Below are positions 8,917 to 19,600 of a stretch of DNA of 64,000 bases, in pieces; the first letter of the stretch is position 1; each line of letters begins with the position of its first letter. A program made the translations under genes and the position numbers. The notes under the pieces are model-generated. The model searched no databases. It was not told the DNA's origin and saw nothing but the letters and a program-made list of their open reading frames with translations. This stretch comes from Trichomonas vaginalis G3 (Eukaryota; Parabasalia; Trichomonadida; Trichomonadidae). The stretch covers positions 11,799,507 through 11,863,506 of the forward strand of contig NC_067206.1 of NCBI RefSeq assembly GCF_026262505.1, read 5' to 3'.

Positions 8917-11238
8917 TAAGGGTTTCGTTTTGCGAAAAAAACGTACAATACTCAATTTCGCTAAAAAAACATTTAGCTAGCAATTTCGACCTTTGACTCC
9001 ACTCAAGACGTCACTTTTTTAATTTTGCGGTATCATATTTTTGGAAAATCTTTATGAATATTATATAAAAAGTCTCTTTAATATCTATATTTCATATTTT
9101 TATCGATTTTTAAAGTTTTTGCGAAAAGTATTCAATTATTTTTGCTATTTGGTCGGGTAAATGTCAGATTTGCGACATTTTCTGATATGATATTCTGTAA
9201 TAAACAGAAATTCATCAAAAGTGACAACTCTCAATTTTTTGACATTTGTAAATTCTAAATTGAATGAGAAAAATGAAATAATACTAAGCATAATACAATA
9301 TTCTAGATTTAATTATAATTAGGAAAAAGTTAGTTTTGAGAGTACTTTTCATAGGCATATAGAATGAAATCTTCTGAAAAATAATATCACATAAACTCAT
9401 ATTATTTTCTAATATATAACTATTTTATATAAAAATCAAATTCAATGATCTTAAAAGCGAAGGATAAACCTCAAAATTTACGAATATAATGAGTGGGAAT
9501 ATAATGCTTATCTATCATAAAACCATATGAAATATCAATTTTTGCTTTACGCCTAATTTTTGACGACAATTAGCAAAAAATGTTAAATGTTAACACTCAG
9601 TCCATTTGAATATGAAAAATAAAATTGACTTTGATTAAATGTTTTTATTTATCATGCAATTCTTCTTGCGACCAAAGATTTGAATAAAAGTTCAAAAAAT
9701 AAGATAGCTTAAAAAATAATATACGGTAGTGTTTACTAATAGATGAATAGTATATAAATTCTATTAAAATGGATTTGATCCAAAAAAATATATAAAATTT
9801 GATCATAAATAAAAATCGTTTTAAATTACTTCTTCATTTAAATTATAACAATTATTTTTGGTTTTATATTTTTTGGATCAAATCCATTTTAATAGAATTT
9901 ATATACTATTCATCTATTAGTAAACACTACCGTATATTATTTTTTAAGCTATCTTATTTTTTGAACTTTTATTCAAATCTTTGGTCGCAAGAAGAATTGC
10001 ATGATAAATAAAAACATTTAATCAAAGTCAATTTTATTTTTTCATATTCAAATGGACTGAGTGTTAACATTTAACATTTTTTGCTAATTGTCGTCAAAAA
10101 TTAAGCGTAAAGCAAAAAATTGATATTTCATATGGTTTTATGATAGATAAGCATTATATTCCCACTCATTATATTCGTAAATTTTGAGGTTTATCCTTCG
10201 CTTTTAAGATCATTGAATTTGATTTTTATAAAAATAGTTATATATTTAGAAAATAATATGAGTTTATGTGATATTATTTTTCAGAAGATTTTGTGTTCTT
10301 CTTCAAAATTTTATTTTTTTTATTAAAAAGAATCTTTACAAAATATACATTTACTTTAATTAATATTTAAAAACGTGCTCTATCAAAAGTTCCAAAAATT
10401 CAATATTTTAGCTTTTCTGAGGTGTCACTTTTGATGAATTTCTGTTTACAACAATTCAGATTCTACGTTGATAATAATGCTTATAGAACCCTCTTGCTAT
10501 TGTGTCAAAATTGCGAAACCGATAGCAAAAAATATCTCGCAATATCAAAATTGAGATTTGAGTGAATTATGCATTATAGAGATTAAAAATCTGATTTGTA
10601 AAAAACATCTCATCAGTTTCTAGCTAATTCAAAAATCTTTACTATCTTATTCGATTAAAATGAAAAGGAATAGTTTCATTATGCTTTAAATGAGCGCCTT
10701 ATAATATAATCATATTTTTTCGCTCAATATGCAGCATTTTTTTCGAAATCTATGGTCAAATATCCTAAATACTGATTGCTTTGCATTCATATCTCTTACA
10801 TTTTCTATACCCACATCACTATTCATTGCTATTCCTACTTTTTCATTTTTGTTTGTTTCTCATTTTCTCAAAAAACATGATAACTTGATATTTGTAAATA
10901 TCATACTTTATAACGTAAATAAGAACTTGACCTATTAAATAAAGCAAGCAGTAATGAAAAGAAAATCTGAAATTCATAAAAATTACAAGTTTCTGATGAC
11001 AATTAGCTTAATTAAACCAGGTACAAGATTATATAATTGTATTTTCTATCCAATTATCCATATAATATCTTATCCAGAAAAAATAACTTGATCAATACCA
11101 AATGATTTTTTAACTAGTAAATAAAGCATTTTCTTTACACACACATTGTATATCATAGTTTTTTTTTTTTTTGGTTTCGCAAAACATCCAAAAACAAATA
11201 TGCTATAAAAGTGACAATTTTAGCAAAACGAAACCCTT
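8917..11238. mobile_element. Fold-back DNA element, 2,322 bp, with 7-bp target duplication
   Basis: The left end is TAAGGGTTTCGTTTTGC at 8917 and the right end is its reverse complement, ending at 11238. The direct repeat ATCAAAA lies flush on both sides (8910-8916 and 11239-11245), as expected for a target duplication. Internal inverted pairs occur all along: a 27-base pair around 9198 and 10425, and a 430-bp near-identical pair at the centre. Most of the element could therefore fold back on itself. No transposase is encoded; the short open frames inside follow the palindrome. The TAAGGG start resembles the ends of the neighbouring element at 6084-8048, so the two may be related. Confidence 0.7.
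9368..10292. repeat. Large inverted repeat, arms of about 430 bp, 64-bp spacer
   Basis: Arm 1 is 9368-9797 and arm 2 is 9862-10292, nearly identical in reverse complement (for example GGATTTGATCCAAAAAA at the inner ends). It forms the core of the fold-back element. Confidence 0.9.
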
Positions 11239-11394
11239 AATCAAAAGCATAAAAATATAAAAATTATTATATTTTAATATTGAATGTGAATTCTGCATCA
11301 GAGCTAGGCGACTTTTAGTATACTGGACACTTACCTGCCCAGAATGCAAGCTTGAGAAATCTGAAACTTCGTTTCAAATTTGTGCCTTTCAGCT

Positions 11395-12477
11395 ATGCAA
11401 AAAGAAAGTTCTCCTGCAAAAAAAAAAAAAAAAAAAAAATTCAAAATGGCTTCAAGTATCAATAATTTTGAAGATAATTCAAATTTGGATTCTTCAATCG
11501 AGACACTCCTTGAGAACTTAAATCAAGAATACTTCACTACAGCTCTTCCATGCCGTAGCAATGAAATTGAAGCAATTTCAACATTTATTAATAATTCATA
11601 CGATACTTCAAGGCCAATTCATGACATTCATATGAAAGGACGCAAGCCAAAACAAAATGATGATATTCAGCCAGGTATTTTATACATTACTGGTAATCCA
11701 GGTACAGGAAAGACAGCTTGCGTTAAATATGCAATTCAAACATCAGCAGCCGCCCCATATATCAAGTTTTCTAACTGCAAGACTGAAAAAATTACATTAT
11801 ATAAAGCAGGACAAGAAATTCCAATTATTCAAGTTCTTGATGAAGTTGAATCTTACACAGACTTTGCTGAAATTGCTGCAAATTCCATCAGAATGAAGTA
11901 TAGCCTCATATGCATTAGCAATGCTAGCGAAGATAACTCAATTATTCAAAAATCTAGCGGATTAAGTCTTCAACAACTTAAATTCAATAGCTATACCGCT
12001 GAAGAACTTTGCCAGATACTCACCGAAAGGATTGGTGGCCCTTGCAACAATCTTGTAGAAGTTGCAATTGAACATCTTGCCAAAACAGTACTTAAAGATA
12101 GAGGTGATGCAAGAGCAGCTATTGCAAGGCTTGCAACAGTCTTAACAGCTGCAATTCAAGAGAATATCAAAACAATTTCTCTAAAAGAAATGATTTCTCT
12201 TCTTTCACACCCACAGGGAACAATCAAATTTGATTTACCTCTTTACCAGCAAATTGCTCTTGCAGCAATCTACCTTGCAGGTAAGAATTGGGTGAAGAAA
12301 TTTAATAGTATTGTTGCTGAAAAGAATTTGGAAAGTTTCAGTGATACAAAAAGTGTTTTCGACCAATTATGCGATTATCCAGGCCTTGTAAAGGGAAATT
12401 TCAAAAATCCAGTTGCAATTGTTTCAAAAGAAACAATTATTGCTAATGTCGACCATCTAATCAAGACAGTTCTTTAA
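11395..12477 (+). CDS. Orc1/Cdc6-like AAA+ ATPase, 360 residues
   Basis: AAA+ ATPase of the origin-recognition/Cdc6 group. Walker A is GNPGTGKTACVKYA. A Walker-B-like strand IIQVLDEVESYTDF follows, and then the sensor-1 region (LICISNASE) and a sensor-2-type arginine stretch (DRGDARAAIARLATVL). The last 110 residues (FDLPLYQQIALAAIYLAG and beyond) fit the C-terminal winged helix that binds origin DNA. Expected role: loading of the MCM helicase in the nucleus. The ATG at 11395 is used. A run of about 19 As makes residues 8-14 a lysine tract; an alternative start at 11446 (MASSINNF) after that tract is equally plausible. The product is short for Orc1 (no BAH domain), so Cdc6 or a minimal Orc1 is likely. 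Confidence 0.8.
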   Translation: MQKESSPAKKKKKKKFKMASSINNFEDNSNLDSSIETLLENLNQEYFTTALPCRSNEIEAISTFINNSYDTSRPIHDIHMKGRKPKQNDDIQPGILYITGNPGTGKTACVKYAIQTSAAAPYIKFSNCKTEKITLYKAGQEIPIIQVLDEVESYTDFAEIAANSIRMKYSLICISNASEDNSIIQKSSGLSLQQLKFNSYTAEELCQILTERIGGPCNNLVEVAIEHLAKTVLKDRGDARAAIARLATVLTAAIQENIKTISLKEMISLLSHPQGTIKFDLPLYQQIALAAIYLAGKNWVKKFNSIVAEKNLESFSDTKSVFDQLCDYPGLVKGNFKNPVAIVSKETIIANVDHLIKTVL

Positions 12478-12705
12478 AACTTAAAGTGTTTTCATAGAAA
12501 TAAAATTTCATATTTTATTGTTTTGTCAAAATATTAAATTTATGATTTTTGGATCTGCGCTTACTTATTTGGCTTTCAATATATTAGCATTTGCAATACT
12601 GAATAAATTGCTCTTTCATTAATATTTGAAAGCAAAAATATGAATCTGAAATCATATAATTTGGTGAATATGTGTGATTAATGAGATTATTGAATAGGTG
12701 AGCAC

Positions 12706-12910
12706 GTGGAAATGGAACACTGGGTGTAATCCAGTTATGCTATTGGATCAATGTGCAATAAAATGGAATATAGACTCATTTTGATCTCAACATGTTATTT
12801 GCAAATAACCCAGAATAGCACATTGTTCCGCAATCTTATTCTGATTGCGGAACTTTGACCGACAAGAGCGTAAAATGCACTCTTGTTACTCTTTTAGTTC
12901 CATTCCATGG
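12706..12910 (+). ncRNA. Candidate multi-branched structured RNA, about 205 nt
   Basis: Closing stem: AATGGAAC (12711-12718) with GTTCCATT (12897-12904), extended by TGG/CCA and a G-U pair across a one-base bulge. Inside are ACTGG/CCAGT (12719-12735, 7-base loop); TGCTATT/AATAGCA (12738 and 12814) enclosing GATCAA/TTGATC (12746 and 12781) and GTTATT/AATAAC; an 11-bp perfect hairpin GTTCCGCAATC/GATTGCGGAAC (12825-12853); and ACAAGAG/CTCTTGT (12862-12886). The layout is that of a real RNA, such as RNase P/MRP, U3 or another large RNA, but I could not match conserved boxes. It lies between the Orc1/Cdc6 gene and the initiator of the next gene. Confidence 0.45.
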
Positions 12911-12977
12911 ACATTGCCTTTGCAAGTATCATCGAGTGGCACACTGTTTATTTTGTCACTCTGAATTCAAAAAAAAG

Positions 12978-12984
12978 TCACTTT
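12978..12984 (+). promoter_or_regulatory. Initiator (Inr) of the MED18-like gene
   Basis: TCACTTT with +1 at 12980, 12 bases before the ATG at 12992. Confidence 0.65.
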
Positions 12985-12991
12985 TTTAAAA

Positions 12992-13534
12992 ATGAACGAA
13001 TCTATCTATACCATAAAAACTCAAATTTCTTCATCCCAAAAAGATGAAAAGTTAGCTCAATTTCGCAACATTTTCGGCGACTACACAGAGTATCAAATGA
13101 AAGTCTCAATGTACAAACATTCAAGAATGATTATCCAAGTTAACGAAGAATTAGATGGCCAACAAGGAGTATCCAATGTTATCACTCTTGGAAGCTATTT
13201 CAAGACAAAAGATCCAGAAAAATCCGTTTACCTTCAACATATGGTTAATAGTAAAATTACAGGTAACATTCACGAGTTTTTGCAGTCAATTGGCGAAAAT
13301 TTGGAGCGCCAGTGGATTGAAAAAGGATATGCATTTAAACAAGATAAAATGAATATTCGAATTTTCTCAATATTCGATGAAAATGGCCATGAAAAATATT
13401 CCGATACAATTGGTATTGTTTTTGAGTCTACGAGCAACTATACAGACAATCAAGAAACTATTTGTGCTGCTCTTGATCGCGCATATACTTCTGTTTTAGA
13501 AGGCGTTCCGAGATACAACCCAGAAGCTAGATAA
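12992..13534 (+). CDS. Possible Mediator subunit MED18-like protein, 180 residues
   Basis: No catalytic motif. The stretch at residues 88-125 (HEFLQSIGENLERQWIEKG, then YAFKQDKMNIRIFSIFD) resembles the characteristic block of MED18, where a helix ending in -KG is followed by a -F..g.m.I.vy.if strand pair. The rest would be the beta-barrel strands and a final helix (ICAALDRAYTSVLEGV). If correct, it is a subunit of the Mediator head and acts with RNA polymerase II in the nucleus. The evidence is a remembered pattern, not an alignment; MED20 or an unrelated trichomonad protein are alternatives. The start is fixed by the initiator just upstream. Confidence 0.5.
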   Translation: MNESIYTIKTQISSSQKDEKLAQFRNIFGDYTEYQMKVSMYKHSRMIIQVNEELDGQQGVSNVITLGSYFKTKDPEKSVYLQHMVNSKITGNIHEFLQSIGENLERQWIEKGYAFKQDKMNIRIFSIFDENGHEKYSDTIGIVFESTSNYTDNQETICAALDRAYTSVLEGVPRYNPEAR

Positions 13535-13772
13535 ACTCTATCAGTTTCTGATAATATTGTTAGATTTAACTACTTTAATCAAAATTATATGAAATTTGAT
13601 TGGATTTTTGAATTTATTGTAAAAGAGATTTATAAAAATATAATTTATACTAAAATACAAATATCAACACCACTAGTGTTTTCCGTGTCAAAAAATATTC
13701 ACATCTGTCACCTTTTGGTTTACATGTCAAATTTGAGTAAAATTGAATATGAGTTTGAATATAGGTAGGGAC

Positions 13773-13881
13773 ATCATCCTGTGGAGTACTGGCCTAGAGT
13801 CAGTACTTCATGGGCTGATATTTTTCGTATTAAGTTCCAAAACTTTGAGTTAATCATATGAGTTAATTCAAGGTAATGGAA
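13773..13881 (+). ncRNA. Candidate two-hairpin RNA (H/ACA-like layout)
   Basis: Hairpin 1: CCTGTGGAGTACTG (13778-13791) with CAGTACTTCATGGG (13801-13814), 14 bp including three G-U pairs, plus ATCA/TGAT below a 1x1 mismatch. Hairpin 2: CTTTGAGTTAA (13843) with TTAATTCAAGG (13863), 11 bp including two G-U pairs; a 3x3 internal loop follows, then TTCCA/TGGAA. All wobbles fit the plus strand only. The triplet ACA follows 5 bases after hairpin 2 (13887), which recalls an H/ACA snoRNA, but no clear H box is seen. Lies in the gap between the MED18-like and Rab genes. Confidence 0.4.
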
Positions 13882-14360
13882 GTCTTACAGCAAGAATGAA
13901 AGGGCAAGAGATATATAGTGTACACTAAGCAGTCCCGAATATATTTCAGGTGGAATCAAATCGTGATATGTTGTTTTTCCAATTCAGAACAAAAGAAAAT
14001 TATACGATTTTTGATTAATTTCTTTCGAAATCGACAGAACAAAAGAAACATACTAGACATTCCTTGCACAAGCCGAATTGTTCACAAAATTGACATACAC
14101 ACAAACAATAATTCTGAGCTCGTGTGAAAAAATTAATTTTATAGAAATGAGGCGGAATCTGAGGAAATATATCCATTTAAATGTTATAATTTAACATGTT
14201 ATGTTGCAAAAAATTCCTTTAAATTTTGCAAAGCTCAGATCTTTATCAATTTTTTTTTAAATAAATTTAGTAATATTTTATAAGCGACTTTGCGCAATGC
14301 CCTTAAGGGATTCTGCAGAGATTTATGAGTAGAGATAAAGAAGGTAAGAGACAATCTCTA

Positions 14361-14367
14361 TCACTTT
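14361..14367 (+). promoter_or_regulatory. Initiator (Inr) of the Rab gene
   Basis: TCACTTT with +1 at 14363, 18 bases before the ATG at 14381. Confidence 0.65.
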
Positions 14368-14380
14368 TTATTAAAAAAAA

Positions 14381-14839
14381 ATGGATGATTCATATAAAAT
14401 CATTCTTATTGGTGATTCTGGTGTTGGAAAGACATCCATGACATTAAGATTTATAAAATCTCCAATATCGAACGTTGACCCAACAATTGGCGCAGGGACA
14501 TATCCTTGTAAAATCAAAATCGATGATACAATACGAAATATTAAAATTTGGGATACTGCAGGCCAGGAAACATACATGGGCTTAATACCACAGTATTGCA
14601 GAGGAGCTCATTGTGGAATTCTAGTTTTTGACGTGACCTCGAAAGAATCATTCGCATCTTTAAGTACATGGATTCAATTCTTGGAGTCTCACTCCGAGAC
14701 ATTTCCAATAATAATTTTTGGCAATAAAACGGATTTAGAACAATCTCGAGTTATAACAAATGAAGATGCAATTCTATACTCAGAACCAAAGGGATATGTT
14801 TATTGCGAAGGTAGCGCCGAAACTGGAACAGGAATTGAT
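14381..14839 (+). pseudogene. Rab-family GTPase, 5' part, split by Polinton A1
   Basis: Ras-superfamily G domain of Rab type, 153 host residues before the insertion. The P loop is GDSGVGKTS (12-20), switch I has the PTIGAG threonine, G3 is WDTAGQE with following switch II, G4 is GNKTDL, and G5 is reached as GSAETG. The insertion comes after Gly-Ile-Asp. Translation would then run a few codons into the Polinton end and stop. Rab proteins direct vesicle traffic. The remainder of this gene, with the prenylation site, lies at 33,841 on the far side of element A1, so this copy can no longer make a membrane-bound Rab from one transcript. Confidence 0.92.
14834..14839. repeat. 6-bp target duplication of Polinton A1, left copy
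   Basis: ATTGAT, repeated at 33841-33846. Six bases is the usual Polinton target size. Both copies are codons of the Rab gene, which confirms the exact borders. Confidence 0.95.
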
Positions 14840-14929
14840 AGTAGTAGTATAGGATGGGTTTTGTGACTTTTTTTGTAAACGTAAGAATTCATACAATATC
14901 GAGCGATTTTGTATCATTTTTTTTAACAT
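14840..14929 (+). repeat. Left terminal inverted repeat of A1
   Basis: 90 bp, starting AGTAGTAGTATAGGATGGG. Identical in reverse complement to 33751-33840. Confidence 0.95.
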
Positions 14930-14968
14930 TAATTTTAAAATAATTTATTTTTTTTTATTCTGACATAA

Positions 14969-15349
14969 ATGACCCAACAAGTAAAACCAGATAAAATAGA
15001 TTATCGAATTTTAGAGGATGGTGTTCCTGTTTATATTCAAAGATTTAAAGGGAAGCAATATTATAGAATTGTTAATCCTGAATACATAAAACATTTATTT
15101 AAAAAGGAAGACTGTGAATTATTAAACGCTAATGAATATGAAACCAATAAATCAAAATTGAAATATAAATATATTGGAAGTGATGAAAGGTGTAAAGATA
15201 AAGATAAAGTTTATTCAGTTTCATACAATGAATGGAAAACCAATAAGATAAGAAAACATTTAGGAGATTATGGGAAATGTTCTGAATTCTTCAAATCTAG
15301 TATATACGAGAGAGTAAAAGAAATTAGAAATAATTATTTTCATGAATAA
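14969..15349 (+). CDS. A1 terminal gene, 126 residues, unrecognised
   Basis: Small basic protein rich in Lys, Tyr and Asn, starting MTQQVKPDKIDYRILEDG. A close copy lies next to the left end of A2 (34,100), with about 90 percent identity by eye, so it is a stable part of the family. It sits just inside the terminal repeat in both. The start has the TAAATG context (CATAAATG) used by most genes of this family. No domain recognised. A position next to the terminal repeat could suit a terminal or early protein, but nothing in the sequence proves this. Confidence 0.75.
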   Translation: MTQQVKPDKIDYRILEDGVPVYIQRFKGKQYYRIVNPEYIKHLFKKEDCELLNANEYETNKSKLKYKYIGSDERCKDKDKVYSVSYNEWKTNKIRKHLGDYGKCSEFFKSSIYERVKEIRNNYFHE

Positions 15350-15446
15350 AAGATTCACTACCATAATGAAATAAAAAAATAAAAAAAATAAACTTTAAAA
15401 ATTCATGTCTTACATTTTTGAATAATTTATTTTTAATTCGTATGAA

Positions 15447-16551
15447 ATGAGCGTCAAGACTAACGACGTTAAAAAATTGGGATTCACAAACGAGGAAATA
15501 AAGGATATATTAGAGGAGGGGGGTTATGAAGTTAGTAAATATTATTTAAGAAATTGTCAAAAATTTGCTGAGTTTTTAAATGAATTTGGTTATGATGGAA
15601 AAATGAATAAAGGTGATGTTATAAATTTCTTATATCCCACATCTAAAGAAGAAAAACCTAAAGAACCTGATGTTTTCCCTGAATATTATGAAGAACGGAT
15701 TAAAGATGATGAATACGATGAAATTGAAATTGAAAGACTGGAAAAAATAAGAGATGAAATAGATGAAAGAATTAAAGAATTAAGAGAAGTTGAAAAATAT
15801 AATGAAAATGAAGTAGAGGGTTTAATGAATATCCCAGCTTCAGAATCAGAAGTTCAGAAATCTCATGAAGAAAGATATAAAAATTATGTCTCAGAATCAA
15901 CACAAAATTTATTAGATGGTGAAATAGACGAAACACTTTCAGAAGAAGGTACTAAATTTATACGTAAACATAAGTTACAATTTATTGATAATGAAGAATA
16001 CCCATGTATATTACTTTCACCCTTTAGATTCCGAAAATTCAAAAAACTCTTAAAAACGTGACATATGCAACTAATACGATTAAGAAAGAAGATCATGATA
16101 TTTACACAAATTATTATTTAAATAAATGCACAGGTGTTGATAAAGTTTTTGATTTGTTAGATAAAATATCAAAAGAAACATTGGACATATAAAATTTTAT
16201 GTGATTGTGGTTTCATTATTGAAGATACCAATAATGTTTCATATGAAAGAACAGCACCGAAGGAAGATGAAGTTGAAAGGTCTATACCATTCGTTATTAA
16301 GAATAAAAGATATGAAAACTTATAAACATTATATTTATTCATTTATTTCAGAAAAAATGGAAGCAACCCATAAAACATCATCTCATCATTTTATAGCTAT
16401 TCATACATTCCTTTTCAAAGTTGTGAAATTAAATAAGACAGGAATTAGATTTAATGTATCAGGGTACGCATTCTTGAGTAAATTAAAATGTATTCGTCAC
16501 GTCGCAGATGATAAAAATTTATGTGTTCTTAATTCATTTTATGGACTTTAG
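15447..16551 (+). pseudogene. A1 coiled-coil protein gene, broken
   Basis: The first 200 residues are open and unrecognised. There is an N-terminal helical part (FTNEEIKDILEEGGYEVS, possibly a small DNA-binding fold), a strongly acidic coiled coil with Glu/Arg/Lys heptads around residues 85-120, and a polar tail. Coding-like sequence continues to about 16,551, so the original gene was longer. The region is broken, with about two breaks. It lies between the 126-residue gene and the polymerase. Function unknown. Confidence 0.55.
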
Positions 16552-16632
16552 CCCTGGACTCTCTGAGTCTCGGACTTTAAAATAAATAAACTTTATTTTT
16601 ATTTATTTTTTAATTTTTTTGTTCTTACATAA

Positions 16633-19600
16633 ATGAACAAAAACGGAACAGCTAAAATGAATGATAATCAAATTAGAGCAGAAGGTAGAAGGTTATTTAA
16701 ACGCTTCTATAACATTCCTGATGGTGTTAATCCTAAAACTCGTAGAAGTTATTTAAATGAAGCCATAGATGCATATGAAGGATTTGACATTTCATCAGAA
16801 AGTGAGAGGTTAGCAAGAATGTTAAATGTTAATATTGATTTCTATTATTGTGATCCTCAACCAGAAGACGTAGACATAAAAGGTAGACTTTCCATTAGTG
16901 GATCAATAATGATAGATCCAGAATTTGAAACAGTAAATATTTTATTAACACAGAGTCCATGTGGAAAACTTCACGCTGACAGAATACAGACGTTGAAGCA
17001 CTCACCGGCTATAGAGTTTGCCCCTTTTGTAAAGAAGAAGTATATTCTATCCGTGATGATCCAGAAAGGAAAAACCAAAGAAGATTTTTAAAACATTGTG
17101 AGAAATGTAAAGAAATAATGGAAGATTAATTCAAGACGTTCAATTGCAAAACACACAACAACCATATGCACCACATATCACGAAACAGAAGATATATCAA
17201 TGGCTATTAGCACATAATTTGCAGGAATATTATAAACCGACAAGATATTATATTACTTTTGACTTCGAAACATTAGAGACTAAAGAAGAATTCAACTTTC
17301 TGAGTGTGCAACTTTGAACGCTTACTTAAAACCATTTATGGTATCATCAACTGTCAAATAAAGCCGCAAAGCGGCGAGGTCGTAGACCGTGATAAAACAT
17401 TTACGAGGAATTTTTGCTTAACATCAAGTGATTCGTTCATCTCTGATTGGATTGAATTTTTATTTTCAACCTGTTCATTAGTTGCTAAATCAAATATTGA
17501 ACAATATGAAGAATTAATGAAGCCGCAAACGGACCAAACGACGGCGGGGACTTTGTCTCATACATTAAATGAAAAACAGAAGGAAGCATTTAAAGAACTT
17601 CTAGATGAGGAATTCAATAAAGTGAATATCATAGGTTTTAATTCGGGAAAGTTTGATTTAAATTTAATTCTTCGTGATTTAAACACTGCAAAATGGAAAA
17701 TAAAATCAATGCTGGGTTCTTCTTCTCAATTTAAGCAAATCATTGTAAAGAAAACAAACTGTCCATATGAATTAAGATTTATTGACATCAGAAATTATAT
17801 AGCGGGTGGAACATTAGACCAATTCACTCAAGATTTCGGAAACAATAAATCACGTGTTAAATCCTTTTTCCCTTATCAATTCATCACATGGGAGAATTAC
17901 GAAGATGAATTATATAAAGTGGAACCATTCACTCAAAGATTCATTTTATTCAGCATTAACTCAAGAAACTATCCGATTCAGATTATCAAATATATCTCAA
18001 TGATGCTAAAAATTTTGAGAATAGATTAGAATATTTTATTCATTATTGCAATAAAGATGTTGAAATTATGATTGACCCAATTGATAAAATTATTGAAGAA
18101 ACATTTGTTTATAAAATTGACATGCTTCATAATCTTTCTTTATCATCGAATGCATCAATGATTCGTTACGCGTTAGCATATAAGAACTTCAATCCTAACG
18201 AAACATATCCAGAAGAAGAAAATGTGGAATCAAGTTTTGAATTAACAAAAAAGTATTGGAAATATAAAATTGAATCATATAAGAAACAAGATGAAAAAGC
18301 GAAAGAGATACTAAAAACAATGTTTCAATGGATGACTATCAATACTATCACGATTTAATCCTTTCATCTAAATGCAAAATGTGTGGTAAAGCGTTTACAT
18401 ATGCAAATAAACCAACATTGATAGAATCGATAATGAAAAACCACATACCAAAGAAAATTGTCAGTTAATGTGTTGTTATTGCAATGTCGTAAAATCAAAT
18501 AAAGATGAAGATGTTCAACGTTTAAGAATCAATTTAAGAAATTATGCATTAAAAAATAATTTACCAATGACTTTAGATTCAGTTGAAGCTTATCACATTC
18601 TCCGTAATGGAATTACTGGTGGTCTATCAAATGTTCAACATCGTGTTAATCTTAAAGGAATCACGCACATTAATAAACTTTCATATAATCCAGAAACTAA
18701 AACTGTATCAAATGAGGACACCACCAACATTATGACTCATTTCGTTGGTGTTGACTTTAATTCATTATATCCTTCATCATTTTCATCTAATCCTCATGAT
18801 TTCATTCAATATACTGACCATAAAATGTATATGCCGGGAAGATTGAATGGTGTTATCATTTGTGATACAGCAACAAAGAAAGCAAAAGCACTGGGAATAA
18901 TTAAGAAGAAAAATACTTTATTCGTGGCTGAAGTAAAGGGTCACATTGATGAAAAATACATTAATGATTACATAAACTTTTTACCGATAATAAGAAACTT
19001 AGATATTATCACAGATGAAAAAACAATTGGCAGTTTTATGTATAATTACATGAAATCAAACAATCTACCAGTTGACCAGAAACAGAGAAAATTAACTCAG
19101 TTAGCATCAACACACAACCAATATCAACCATTTTCTTCTTATTATCTTTGGTATCTAATAGACAGATTTCATTTTATCATTGATGATCATTCAATCAATT
19201 TTAACATTTACTAAAAACACTTGTTTTAATGAATTTGCGAACGAATTTATGAACGAAAGACAAAAGGCTGAATTAGAAGGAAATAAAGGAAAAAGTTTAT
19301 TTTGCAAGATTTCACTTAATGGATCATATGGTTACGATGCAATGAATACACAAAATTACGCAAAGACTAAAATAATGAATGCACAGAAGGCACGCGTTGC
19401 ATGTATGTCAAATAAGTTTAAAAACATAAGAGAAATAGGTGAGATACATATCAAGTGATGCTTAAAGATAGATTTTATAGATGTGATACATGTTTACAAG
19501 AGGCATTCTTCACTTTAGATAACGCTAAATACTGGTATTTGGTTTTCATTTATGATTTTATGTATAAATGCATGAATGTTAATCGTTTTCATTTCATTGA

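Noticed and set aside
9799-10011. Small protein gene inside the large palindrome
   Set aside because: Asn/Ile/Tyr-rich product of AT-rich repeat DNA; it spans the palindrome centre and arm.
10729-10938. Small protein gene in the fold-back element
   Set aside because: No initiator at a sensible distance, composition of AT-rich non-coding DNA, and inside a non-autonomous element.
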